This document shows positions 39,493-46,741 of a stretch of DNA of 64,000 bases, one piece after another. This DNA comes from Altererythrobacter sp. CAU 1644 (GTDB taxonomy: Bacteria; Pseudomonadota; Alphaproteobacteria; Sphingomonadales; Sphingomonadaceae). The notes beneath the pieces were generated by a model. The model made no database searches. It worked only from the letters and a program-made list of their open reading frames with translations, and had not been told where the DNA came from. A program made the position numbers and the translations under genes. Numbering within the stretch: position 1 is the first letter of the stretch; each line of letters begins with the position of its first letter. The stretch lies in the NCBI RefSeq assembly GCF_029623755.1, contig NZ_CP121106.1, forward strand, positions 1-64,000. Reading direction: 5' to 3'.

Positions 39493-40443
39493 TCAGCGCA
39501 TTCCCGCCGATGAACGGACGCGATGCGTCAGGGTTACGCTGCCAAGCTTCAGTTCGGATCCCTGCGGCAGGACGGTCGGGCCAAAGATCCGCTCGCCATC
39601 GACGAAGGTCCCATTGGTGGAGTGGAGATCGCTGACCAGCAATTCGCCATCCTTGAGTTCGACGGTGCAATGCCGCCGCGAAATGCGGTTGTCGGCAAGA
39701 ACGATATCGGCCGGTGCCGAGCGCCCGATCTTCGCGCCGAGCAGGCTGATCGCGTGCTTCTCTAGTGGCGCTTCCTCCGGACCGACTTCGAGATAGTGGA
39801 CCTGGCCATCCTCGAGCTCGACGTAGCCGCCCGTACCCGAGTAGAACGCGGTGGGCTCATAATCCTCATCGACTTGCACTTTCGCCGCACCGTTCAGCTT
39901 TACTGCCGGGGGTGCTGCGGGCGTGATGTCTTCATGCGGAGCGCGTCGTGACGACGGTATCGAACGATCGATGTCATCGCCGTCGTCGGACAGGAGAAAA
40001 CCGCGCGCCGGAGCAGAAGCGGGTTTGGCCGCCGGCGCCTCATTCTCTGGTCCAACCAGGAAACGGATGTCTTCGACCAACCGCTGCCAGACAGGGTCGT
40101 CGCGGTCGCCCTGCCAGGTCGACAGGTCGATGGTGTGGGTGAGTTCGAACAGGATCGGGAGGTCGCAGGCTTCGATGATGACCGGGACCAGGATGTTGCG
40201 GCGGTCTGCCAGCGTGGCTTCTGCCCGCACCCAGCGCGAGGTCACCGACCGGGGCGACCACAGGACCACGGCCGCCTTTGCGGCACGAAGCTGGCGCTCA
40301 ATTACTTCGTCGAAGGTTTCGCCGGAATGGATTGCGGCATCCCACCAGACGGCGAAGCCTTCCAGTTCGAGGCGCGCTGCGATGCGCATCGCAGCGTTGC
40401 GATCCTCCCTTCCGTAAGAAACGAAAACGTCATGCGCCCGCAC
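39493..40443 (-). CDS. TIR-FHA two-domain signalling protein
   Basis: The 316-residue protein has an N-terminal TIR domain (about 3-128): HDVFVSYGREDR, AVWWDAAIHSGETF, VVLWSPRSVTSRWVRAEA. Glu75 in WVRAE aligns with the catalytic Glu642 of SARM1 (WVHKE). A low-complexity linker (130-215) joins an FHA domain (about 218-305) with the phosphopeptide motifs GR (240-241), SRRH (255-258) and STNGTF (275-280). So one protein combines a possible NAD-cleaving or scaffold TIR with a phosphothreonine reader. The GTG at 40443 has GGAAGGAG six bases upstream, which rules out the longer frame to 40677. Confidence 0.9.
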   Translation of the reverse strand: MRAHDVFVSYGREDRNAAMRIAARLELEGFAVWWDAAIHSGETFDEVIERQLRAAKAAVVLWSPRSVTSRWVRAEATLADRRNILVPVIIEACDLPILFELTHTIDLSTWQGDRDDPVWQRLVEDIRFLVGPENEAPAAKPASAPARGFLLSDDGDDIDRSIPSSRRAPHEDITPAAPPAVKLNGAAKVQVDEDYEPTAFYSGTGGYVELEDGQVHYLEVGPEEAPLEKHAISLLGAKIGRSAPADIVLADNRISRRHCTVELKDGELLVSDLHSTNGTFVDGERIFGPTVLPQGSELKLGSVTLTHRVRSSAGMR

Positions 40444-40765
40444 GACTACTCCTTCCGACGACAGTCGAGTAAACCAATCCCGTGCAACCCGCATGGCCCG
40501 TCGGATGCTTGGCACCACTTCCCCCGATTTTTCGGGTGCGCAGTCCTTCCCAAGTGGGCCAATCCCCGCAACTTTACATTTCAGTGCGATTAACCGCAAG
40601 TGGACAGGTGTTTGGCGCGATTTTCCGGTCCAATTTCGGGACAGACGGCAGCATTGCCGCCACGCGGGGGCGAGCACGGTGCGAGCGACAGCTCAAGACC
40701 TTGTAAACATCGCACTTTGGCGTATCCTGCCCCGGCATTGAAGGCCATCTTGGGGAGATTGAGCG
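40444..40765. other. Gap of 322 bases between divergent TIR-FHA and small membrane protein genes
   Basis: No credible gene is seen here. It must hold divergent promoters for the two flanking units, but I find no convincing pair of boxes or clear inverted repeat. The region also contains the open-frame extension upstream of the TIR-FHA start, which I reject as coding. Confidence 0.6.
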
Positions 40766-40984
40766 ATGACAGCCCGAAATCTGCTACTTGTCGTGGGAAG
40801 TGCGGCGCTCGCCGGTGCTCCGATCGCGGCAGCGGCAACCGACGCCGTGAGGGCTAGCGAGCCGATAACGGGCGAGTCCGAACTTGCCTCGATGGGCACG
40901 CGCTTCCTGATCGGGGCGATCCTCGCCGCCGGTCTCGCGATCTTGATCATCGCTGACGACGACGACGAGCCCGTAAGCGCCTAG
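40766..40984 (+). CDS. Small membrane protein of unknown function
   Basis: The 72-residue protein has an N-terminal signal-like segment (LLLVVGSAALAGAPIAAAAT), a polar stretch, a membrane helix (about 46-63, FLIGAILAAGLAILII) and the acidic end DDDDEPVSA. I do not recognise a family. GGGGAGATTGAGC precedes the ATG. It is divergent from the TIR-FHA operon. Confidence 0.65.
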   Translation: MTARNLLLVVGSAALAGAPIAAAATDAVRASEPITGESELASMGTRFLIGAILAAGLAILIIADDDDEPVSA

Positions 40985-41084
40985 CTCCCTCGCTGGAACC
41001 AAACGGCTGGGGCAAGGCAGTCATTCGGCTGCTCTGTCCCTTCAGTATGCGGAGTTGATCCCGCCTCTCTCGCAGGGATCGACG

Positions 41085-42272
41085 TTAGGCGATGCCGAAG
41101 TTGCGATCGATAATACGTGCTGCCTCACTGACATCGCCGTGAGTGCCGTCGGCATCGGTGACCGACGCCAGCGGTACCAGTAGCTGGTAGACCATCACCC
41201 CGTTCTCGACATGCCGCGAGGCGCTCCCCTTGAGCATGGCCGGGACGATCTTGAGCAAGAGGTTCGAGCCAAACCCGCCACTCTTTTCTCCCGGCTGGAA
41301 ACTCGCTGCACCGTCGGAGAGCTTCTCGCGCCATTCGAAGACGAGTTCGGGCTGGTCAGTCCCCGGATTGGAGACCGACCAGTCGATATGGACATAGGCG
41401 GTTTCCTTGTCGTGCGCCCCGTGCTTCTGCGCATTGGTGGCCAGTTCGTACACGGCCAGGCTGATCTGCTGGGCAGCCTCGGCGCCGACCATCACCCGTT
41501 CGCCCTCGATCACGACTTGCCTGTCTGCACTTGGAAAGAGCGCCTCGATCTGGCGCTTTATGATCCGCTCCAGCCCGGCCGAGGATTCGTTGGCGCCTTC
41601 GATGACCGTGAGTGTTGCCATCGCGAGCGCGTTGATGCGCCCCTGGAAAACCGTCACGAACTGCTCGATATCCGGGGTGCTGCGGGCGGTCTGGCGTGCG
41701 AGGGAGGAAACGACCGAGAGCAGGTTGCGGCTGCGATGCGCAGTCTCGCGAGCGATCACAGCCAGCTTGGCATTGACCTGCCGCAGTTCCTCGGTCCGCT
41801 GTTCGACCCGCATTTCAAGCTCGTCGCGCGCCTTGCGCAGTTCCTCCAGCGTGCGTTCATGCGCGGCCACCTCGGCGCGCAGGTCGGCATTCGCCTTCTG
41901 CAATTCGCTGGGTGTCGGGATCGTTACCAGCACCGGGACCAGGCGGAAAAGCACGATCGCCGTAATCGCGGAGACCACCCCGGTCGCAAGCTTGAACACC
42001 CCGGATATGGGATAGATCGGGAACCACAGGGTCACGATCGAGAAGAGGTGAGTCACGCCGCAGAGCAGGATGAAAGAGGCGAACAGTGCGATGAGGCCGC
42101 GATGCTGCAATTCCTGGCGCTGCTTGAGAACCTGGAACAGCGCAAACGGGATTGCCATGTAGGAAAGGAAGATCAGCAGGTCCGACCCGGCCCACAGGAT
42201 GAGAAGCCAGGGTTGCCACAACAGGCACATCCCGTGCGGCATGTACTGTTCGAAATAGCTCAGAAATTCCAT
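41085..42272 (-). CDS. HWE-family histidine kinase with ethylene-binding-type membrane domain
   Basis: The 395-residue protein has three membrane helices (about 22-115), a coiled-coil linker (122-170) and a HWE transmitter: phospho-acceptor His179 in ETAHRSRNLL, N-box Asn280 in YELATNAQKHG, and WRE (314-316), which gives the family its name. The membrane domain resembles the ethylene-binding domain of plant ETR1 and cyanobacterial Etr1. Its Asp31, Tyr38, Ile41, Pro42, Ile68, Cys71 and His75 match ETR1 Asp25, Tyr32, Ile35, Pro36, Ile62, Cys65 and His69 with identical spacing; the Cys and His bind the copper cofactor in ETR1. The ligand in this organism is inferred. The ATG at 42272 (MEFLSYF) is preferred over 42311. 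No response regulator is adjacent. Confidence 0.9.
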   Translation of the reverse strand: MEFLSYFEQYMPHGMCLLWQPWLLILWAGSDLLIFLSYMAIPFALFQVLKQRQELQHRGLIALFASFILLCGVTHLFSIVTLWFPIYPISGVFKLATGVVSAITAIVLFRLVPVLVTIPTPSELQKANADLRAEVAAHERTLEELRKARDELEMRVEQRTEELRQVNAKLAVIARETAHRSRNLLSVVSSLARQTARSTPDIEQFVTVFQGRINALAMATLTVIEGANESSAGLERIIKRQIEALFPSADRQVVIEGERVMVGAEAAQQISLAVYELATNAQKHGAHDKETAYVHIDWSVSNPGTDQPELVFEWREKLSDGAASFQPGEKSGGFGSNLLLKIVPAMLKGSASRHVENGVMVYQLLVPLASVTDADGTHGDVSEAARIIDRNFGIA

Positions 42273-42502
42273 CCCCGGTGCTTCCCTTGATGTTCTTGGG
42301 CTTCGCCTCATTGATTGGCCGCACCCTGTGGCATGGCAGTTGCATGAATAGCCCGTGCAGGCCGACTGTTACCAGTAAACGGGCCTTGAAAACTATAAGG
42401 TTTGTTACACCGGGGAGATCTGTCCGCAGAAATTGTCCGGTCGCCTCGTGCGACCGATCACACCCGTCATATTAAGACCTGATTGTAAGGAGTTAGGTGC
42501 GT

Positions 42503-42880
42503 TCAGGGACGGAATTTGACCTTCACATTGACTATCGCCGCATTGGCTGGCGTGTTGCCCACTGCGCGCGCTTCTGCATCGGCCGAAGCGGTGGCGTTCT
42601 CCGACAGCTTGAACTCGGCGCGGGGGATGGCGCTGCCCTCTATCGCATCGCCTGGCACCGCATGAACCAGCCGGTGCACATTGCCGACATCGCGGCACAC
42701 GACGATCTCGTTCTGGAAGGGATCGGGTTCGTTCTCCACGCATGCGGGCGCAGGCGGCGGGAGAAGGATGTCGATCGTGGTGCTGCCGTCTTCGCGTACC
42801 TCGATCACCGGTTGCGCGGCGTCGACGGACTCGGATGCTGCGACAGGGATTTCGACGGACGTGGCGGGCGGCTGATCCAT
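42503..42880 (-). CDS. Hypothetical protein next to an Lrp regulator
   Basis: The 125-residue protein has no signal peptide or membrane segment at the chosen start; a TAG lies three codons upstream in frame, so no extension is possible. The first half is acidic and Pro-rich; the middle DPFQNEIVVCRD resembles a Cys-containing motif frequent in sphingomonad small proteins. The end has a beta-strand pattern (AAIVNVKVKF). No family is recognised. It begins 16 bases after the Lrp gene and is probably co-transcribed. Confidence 0.6.
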   Translation of the reverse strand: MDQPPATSVEIPVAASESVDAAQPVIEVREDGSTTIDILLPPPAPACVENEPDPFQNEIVVCRDVGNVHRLVHAVPGDAIEGSAIPRAEFKLSENATASADAEARAVGNTPANAAIVNVKVKFRP

Positions 42881-42896
42881 GCTCAGCTACCCTGCA

Positions 42897-43361
42897 TCAG
42901 CCCAGCGGAACGCCCGGTTCGTGTTTCGCGGTGCGGATTGTCAGCGAGGTCTTGACGCTCTCGACATTGGGGGCCGGCGTCAGCTTGCTGGTCAGGAATT
43001 CCTGGAAGCTCTGCAGATCCTTGCTCACCACCTTGAGGATGAAGTCGATTTCGCCATTTAGCATATGGACCTCGCGCACTTCGGGCAGGCCGCGCATCGC
43101 GTCCTCGAACTCGCGCAGCGCGCTCTCGGCCTGGCTCTTCAGGCTCACCATCGCGAATACCGTGATGGCAAAGCCGAGTTTCGACGGATCGAGATCGGCG
43201 TGATAACCGCGAATGACGCCCTGTTCTTCGAGTCCGCGTACCCTCCGCAGGCACGGTGGCGCCGTCAGTCCGACTCTCTGCGCCAGTTCGACATTGGTTA
43301 CGCGACCTTCCGCCTGCAACTCCGACAAGAGCTTGCGGTCTATTTCATCAAGATTTGCCAT
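42897..43361 (-). CDS. Lrp/AsnC family transcriptional regulator
   Basis: The 154-residue protein has the Lrp layout: winged helix-turn-helix (LDEIDRKLLSELQAEGRVTNVELAQRVGL) with the PPCLRRVRGLE recognition helix, then an RAM/AsnC ligand-binding domain ending in a beta-alpha-beta fold (EVHMLNGEIDFILKVV). Regulators of this family respond to amino acids. The ATG at 43361 (MANLDEI) is preferred over the longer frame from 43481. It is followed by an uncharacterised gene. A second Lrp gene lies at 61932. Confidence 0.93.
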   Translation of the reverse strand: MANLDEIDRKLLSELQAEGRVTNVELAQRVGLTAPPCLRRVRGLEEQGVIRGYHADLDPSKLGFAITVFAMVSLKSQAESALREFEDAMRGLPEVREVHMLNGEIDFILKVVSKDLQSFQEFLTSKLTPAPNVESVKTSLTIRTAKHEPGVPLG

Positions 43362-43586
43362 ACAGCGCCCCAAACAATCATGGCCACTATCAGCGGCTTG
43401 CCTGAAATGAACGTAACCCAAAAGGTCATTCGTCGCTAATTTTATTGTTCCTGCCAGCAATTGTCCCGCTTTGCAACGCAAGCCAAATCCACCTCACCTA
43501 CAGGCTGTGTAAACTGGTAGGGGGCCAATTGCCTGCAGCGCGTGCTTGCGACATGCCCTGAGGTGGAAAGATTTGCCGGAGTAACG

Positions 43587-45425
43587 ATGTTTTTCGACGA
43601 CCGCCTTGCCACAGTGCTGCGCCACCGCGCCGCTGGCGAGCATGCGGCGCGCACGCAGTTCCGGCAGCTGCTCGATCTCCTCGGCAATCGCAAATATGGC
43701 CGCGATGAAAGCCTCGTCGCCGCAGCCTGGCTGCGCCTGGGCGCACTGGGCGAGCAGATCCCGGCCGCCGAGCGCGCGCGGATGGTGGCCGAGCGCGGCT
43801 GGCGTTTTCGCAGCCCTGAACTCGCCGCCGACCTCGCCGAAGACGAACCGGACGTAGCGGCTGCGGCCTTGTCCCGCGCCGAGCTGACCGAGGACGATTG
43901 GGAAGCACTGATTCCGCGCCTGCCAATCCGCGCCCGCGGCTTCCTGCGCTTGCGCCGGGATCTACCGCCCCGCGCCGAGGCGCTGCTCGAGCGACTCGGC
44001 ATCCGCGATCGCGCGCTCCCGCAACCGATCGTTGCCGCCATGACGGGCGAAGACGAGGACGATTTCCTCGAACTCACCGATCTGGCCGAAGATGGTGGCG
44101 ACGAAGACGCTATCGCGCCGGCTATGTCGCCCGAGGACGAACTGATCCTGCCTGCGGCTCCGCTGGAGACTCCGTCGGCGTCGCCTGAGCCCACGCCTGT
44201 TGCCGAGGCGAAGACTTCGCCTGTCACCGATCGGCAAGCGCGCGAGAAGACCGAAATCGCCGCACTGGTCGAGCGGATTGCGCAGTTCCGTCGCGACCGC
44301 GAAGTTGCGCCTCCCACGATCGACAATTCCCCGCGGCTGCCGTTCGGCGAGATGCAACCGCACGGCCAACGTGAGATCGCCGGTTTCGGCTTTGTTGCAG
44401 ATACCGCCGGCCGCATCGAATGGGCAGACGCTTCGGTGGCCCCGATGGTGATCGGCAAGCGCCTGCTCCCGCCGCGCAGGCTGGGCGAAGGCAGCCCACC
44501 GACGCCCATCGCCCGGGCCTTCTCGCGCCAGCAGCCGATCGAGAACCTGGCGCTCACGCTAGAGGGCGCACCGGCGATCACCGGTGACTGGATCGTCGAC
44601 GCCCATCCCCGCTTTGCGCGTTCCGGGGGGCGCTTCCACGGATATGTCGGGCGCTTCCGCCGCCCCGCTCCGCCGCCGCCCGACATGCGCGCGGCGCAGG
44701 AGGCTGATCGCATCCGCCAGTTGCTCCATGAACTGCGAACACCCGTTAATGCGCTGCAGGGCTTTGCCGAGGTTATCCAGCAACAGCTGTTCGGCCCCGC
44801 CCCGCACGAGTATCGCGCACTCGCTGCTTCGATCGCCGGCGATGCAGCACGCATCCTCGCCGGGTTCGACGAGCTCGAGCGGCTGGCGCGGCTGGAAACC
44901 GGCGTGCTCTCGCCCCAGCAGGGCGAAACCGATTTTGCCGCTTTGCTTGTCGAGATGGTCGACCAGTTGCAGCAGGTCCTGAACCCGCGCATGGCCGGCC
45001 TCGAACTGGAGCTGGCCCCTGACACCGAGTTTCGCGTCGCGATGGATCACGAGGATGCCGAAGCGCTTGCGTGGCGCGTTCTCGCGACGCTGGCTGGTGC
45101 CAGCGGGGCCGGCGAAGCGCTCTCGATCGAACTGGTTCGCGACGGCAACCGCGGCCTGCTGGCCTGCGAACTCCCGGCACAGATCGTCTCGGAAGAGGAT
45201 ATCTTTGCGGCACAAGTCAAATCCGGCAAGAGCGGCATCAGCGCGGGACTGTTCGGGGCCGGCTTCAGCCTGCGACTTGCCCGCGCCGAGGCCCGCGCGA
45301 TCGGCGGCGATCTGACCCATGACGAAGACCGGATACTTCTCAGCCTGCCGCTCTTGACCGCCCCGGTCCACCTCCCTAGCGATGAAACGGTCAAGCGGAG
45401 CCAGGCCGACGCGGCCGAAAGTTGA
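43587..45425 (+). CDS. Sensor histidine kinase with degenerate ATPase domain
   Basis: The 612-residue cytoplasmic protein has an N-terminal helical region (about 1-150), an acidic linker (150-240), a PAS-like domain (262-360), and a HisKA dimerisation domain with phospho-acceptor His381 in HELRTPVNALQGF. The following ATPase domain is degenerate: the N-box region (about 488-510) has no Asn, the D-x-G-x-G box is missing, and only GLFGAGFSLRLARAEARAIGG (554-574) recalls the G2 box. It probably cannot bind ATP normally and may act as a phosphotransfer scaffold or dimer partner. GGAGTAACG precedes the ATG at 43587. Confidence 0.8.
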   Translation: MFFDDRLATVLRHRAAGEHAARTQFRQLLDLLGNRKYGRDESLVAAAWLRLGALGEQIPAAERARMVAERGWRFRSPELAADLAEDEPDVAAAALSRAELTEDDWEALIPRLPIRARGFLRLRRDLPPRAEALLERLGIRDRALPQPIVAAMTGEDEDDFLELTDLAEDGGDEDAIAPAMSPEDELILPAAPLETPSASPEPTPVAEAKTSPVTDRQAREKTEIAALVERIAQFRRDREVAPPTIDNSPRLPFGEMQPHGQREIAGFGFVADTAGRIEWADASVAPMVIGKRLLPPRRLGEGSPPTPIARAFSRQQPIENLALTLEGAPAITGDWIVDAHPRFARSGGRFHGYVGRFRRPAPPPPDMRAAQEADRIRQLLHELRTPVNALQGFAEVIQQQLFGPAPHEYRALAASIAGDAARILAGFDELERLARLETGVLSPQQGETDFAALLVEMVDQLQQVLNPRMAGLELELAPDTEFRVAMDHEDAEALAWRVLATLAGASGAGEALSIELVRDGNRGLLACELPAQIVSEEDIFAAQVKSGKSGISAGLFGAGFSLRLARAEARAIGGDLTHDEDRILLSLPLLTAPVHLPSDETVKRSQADAAES

Positions 45426-45470
45426 GCCGGCCCGCCGAGAGGGGGGATCTGGACCATTTCTGCGCCGTCC

Positions 45471-46457
45471 ATGCTCAACCCCCCGCCGCGCAATTCGCTT
45501 GCCGAATTCGCCCCTTCCTTTGGTCAGCGCGTCCTCCTTACCGTTGATACGGAAGAGGAGTTCGACTGGGACGGCCCGTTTACGCGTGACCAGCACGGGC
45601 TGAAACATGTCGCGCGAATGGCCGAGTTCCAGTCGTTCTGCGAAAAGCTCGGCACCGCCCCTCTCTACCTTGTCGACTGGCCCATCGTGCACTGCGATTC
45701 GGCGGTCGAACTGATCGGCGATGCGCTGGCGCGCGGAACGGCCGAGATCGGAATCCAGCTCCACCCCTGGGTCAATCCTCCGTTTCAGGAGGAGGTCAAC
45801 GAACGCAATTCCTATGCCGGAAACCTGCCACAGGAACTCGAGCGCGAAAAGTTCACGCAGTTGCGTGACGCGATCGCCGATCGGTTCAACACCAATCCGC
45901 TGGTCTATCGCGCCGGTCGCTACGGGCTCGGCCCGCACTCGGCCGACATGCTGCTTGAGGCTGGCGTTGCGATCGACACCTCGGTGCGCTGCCACTTCGA
46001 CTATCGCCCCGGGTCTGGGCCGGATTATTCGCGCCATCCGCGCCGGCCCTATTGGGTCGACGAGGGTCGCCACCTGCTCGAACTGCCGGTCACCACGGTG
46101 TTCTGGGGCATGCTGCGCAAGCAGGCGCGAGCGATCTATCCACGGCTGGAGGGGCGCCCCGGCTTGTTGAGCGCCCTGTCCCGGCTGGGCATCCTCGAGC
46201 GCATAGCCCTGACACCCGAGGGCGTCACAAGCGAAGAGGCCATCCGCGCACTCGACATGGCGATCGATGACGGCCTGCCGATCATCGTGCTGTCGCTGCA
46301 CAGCCCTTCGCTCGACGTCGGCCACACGCCCTACGTCCGCAGCGAAGAGGATCTGGCCAAGCTCTACGACTGGTTGCGCGTCGTGATCGGATATTGCGAG
46401 CTTCGCGGCGTGAAGCCGACAAGCGTCGCCGAAATCATGCAATCGACGATTGTGTGA
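45471..46457 (+). CDS. Polysaccharide deacetylase family protein
   Basis: The 328-residue protein matches the WalW/NodB-type polysaccharide deacetylase fold: TVDTEEEFDWDG near 24-35 holds the catalytic Asp and metal-binding Asp, HPWVNPPF supplies the metal-binding His, and YRAGRYGLG with LSLHSPSL provides later motifs. Such enzymes remove N- or O-acetyl groups from glycans. There is no signal peptide, so it may act on a cytoplasmic lipid-linked or sugar precursor. It is 45 bases downstream of the degenerate kinase gene on the same strand. Confidence 0.88.
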   Translation: MLNPPPRNSLAEFAPSFGQRVLLTVDTEEEFDWDGPFTRDQHGLKHVARMAEFQSFCEKLGTAPLYLVDWPIVHCDSAVELIGDALARGTAEIGIQLHPWVNPPFQEEVNERNSYAGNLPQELEREKFTQLRDAIADRFNTNPLVYRAGRYGLGPHSADMLLEAGVAIDTSVRCHFDYRPGSGPDYSRHPRRPYWVDEGRHLLELPVTTVFWGMLRKQARAIYPRLEGRPGLLSALSRLGILERIALTPEGVTSEEAIRALDMAIDDGLPIIVLSLHSPSLDVGHTPYVRSEEDLAKLYDWLRVVIGYCELRGVKPTSVAEIMQSTIV

Positions 46458-46530
46458 CCGAAAGTGCTGAGCGCGCTTGAAACGCATGGCAACGCAATGT
46501 AGGCGCGTCGCCGCATCTTCGGCGCCAAGG

Positions 46531-46607
46531 GGGCCTGTAGCTCAGTTGGTTAGAGCTGGCCGCTCATAACGGCTAGGTCGCGGGTTCGAGTCCTGCCGGG
46601 CCCACCA
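46531..46607 (+). tRNA. tRNA-Ile2 (CAT anticodon, lysidine-modified type)
   Basis: Acceptor arms GGGCCTG and CGGGCCC pair, with A and an encoded CCA. The anticodon loop CTCATAA gives CAT. The body (anticodon stem GGCCG/CGGCT, variable loop AGGTC, T-arm GCGGGTTCGAGTCCTGC) resembles E. coli ileX rather than elongator tRNA-Met, so it is probably the isoleucine AUA reader that TilS converts to lysidine. An elongator Met cannot be fully excluded from sequence alone. Confidence 0.85.
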
Positions 46608-46635
46608 ATGGCAACGCAAGATGCACGATGACGGT

Positions 46636-46712
46636 CGGGGAGTGGCGCAGCCTGGTAGCGCACCTGTTTTGGGTACAGGGGGTCGCTGGTTCGAATCCAG
46701 TCTCCCCGACCA
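46636..46712 (+). tRNA. tRNA-Pro (TGG)
   Basis: Acceptor arms CGGGGAG and CTCCCCG pair, with A and an encoded CCA. The anticodon stem CCTGT/ACAGG closes a loop with anticodon TGG. D-arm GGCGCAGCCTGGTAGCGC and T-arm GCTGGTTCGAATCCAG. It lies 28 bases after tRNA-Ile2 and may be co-transcribed with it. Confidence 0.96.
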
Positions 46713-46741
46713 TTCATCACCGCGGCGAAGGAAGAGCGGCT

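Noticed and set aside
36372..40443. Type VI secretion regulatory module
   Set aside because: Kinase, PP2C and FHA resemble PpkA, PppA and Fha, but no type VI structural gene is in the window and the FHA protein has a TIR domain instead of the usual type VI partner.
40444..40677. N-terminal extension of the TIR-FHA protein
   Set aside because: The GTG at 40443 has a strong ribosome-binding site and starts right at the domain; the upstream frame has no similarity pattern.
44559..46487. Long open frame on the minus strand opposite the degenerate kinase and the deacetylase genes
   Set aside because: It covers two genes of recognised families and has no promoter or start context; it is explained as a shadow frame.
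46531..46607. tRNA-Met (elongator)
   Set aside because: The anticodon is CAT, but the variable arm and stems resemble tRNA-Ile2; I prefer Ile2 and state the doubt in the entry.
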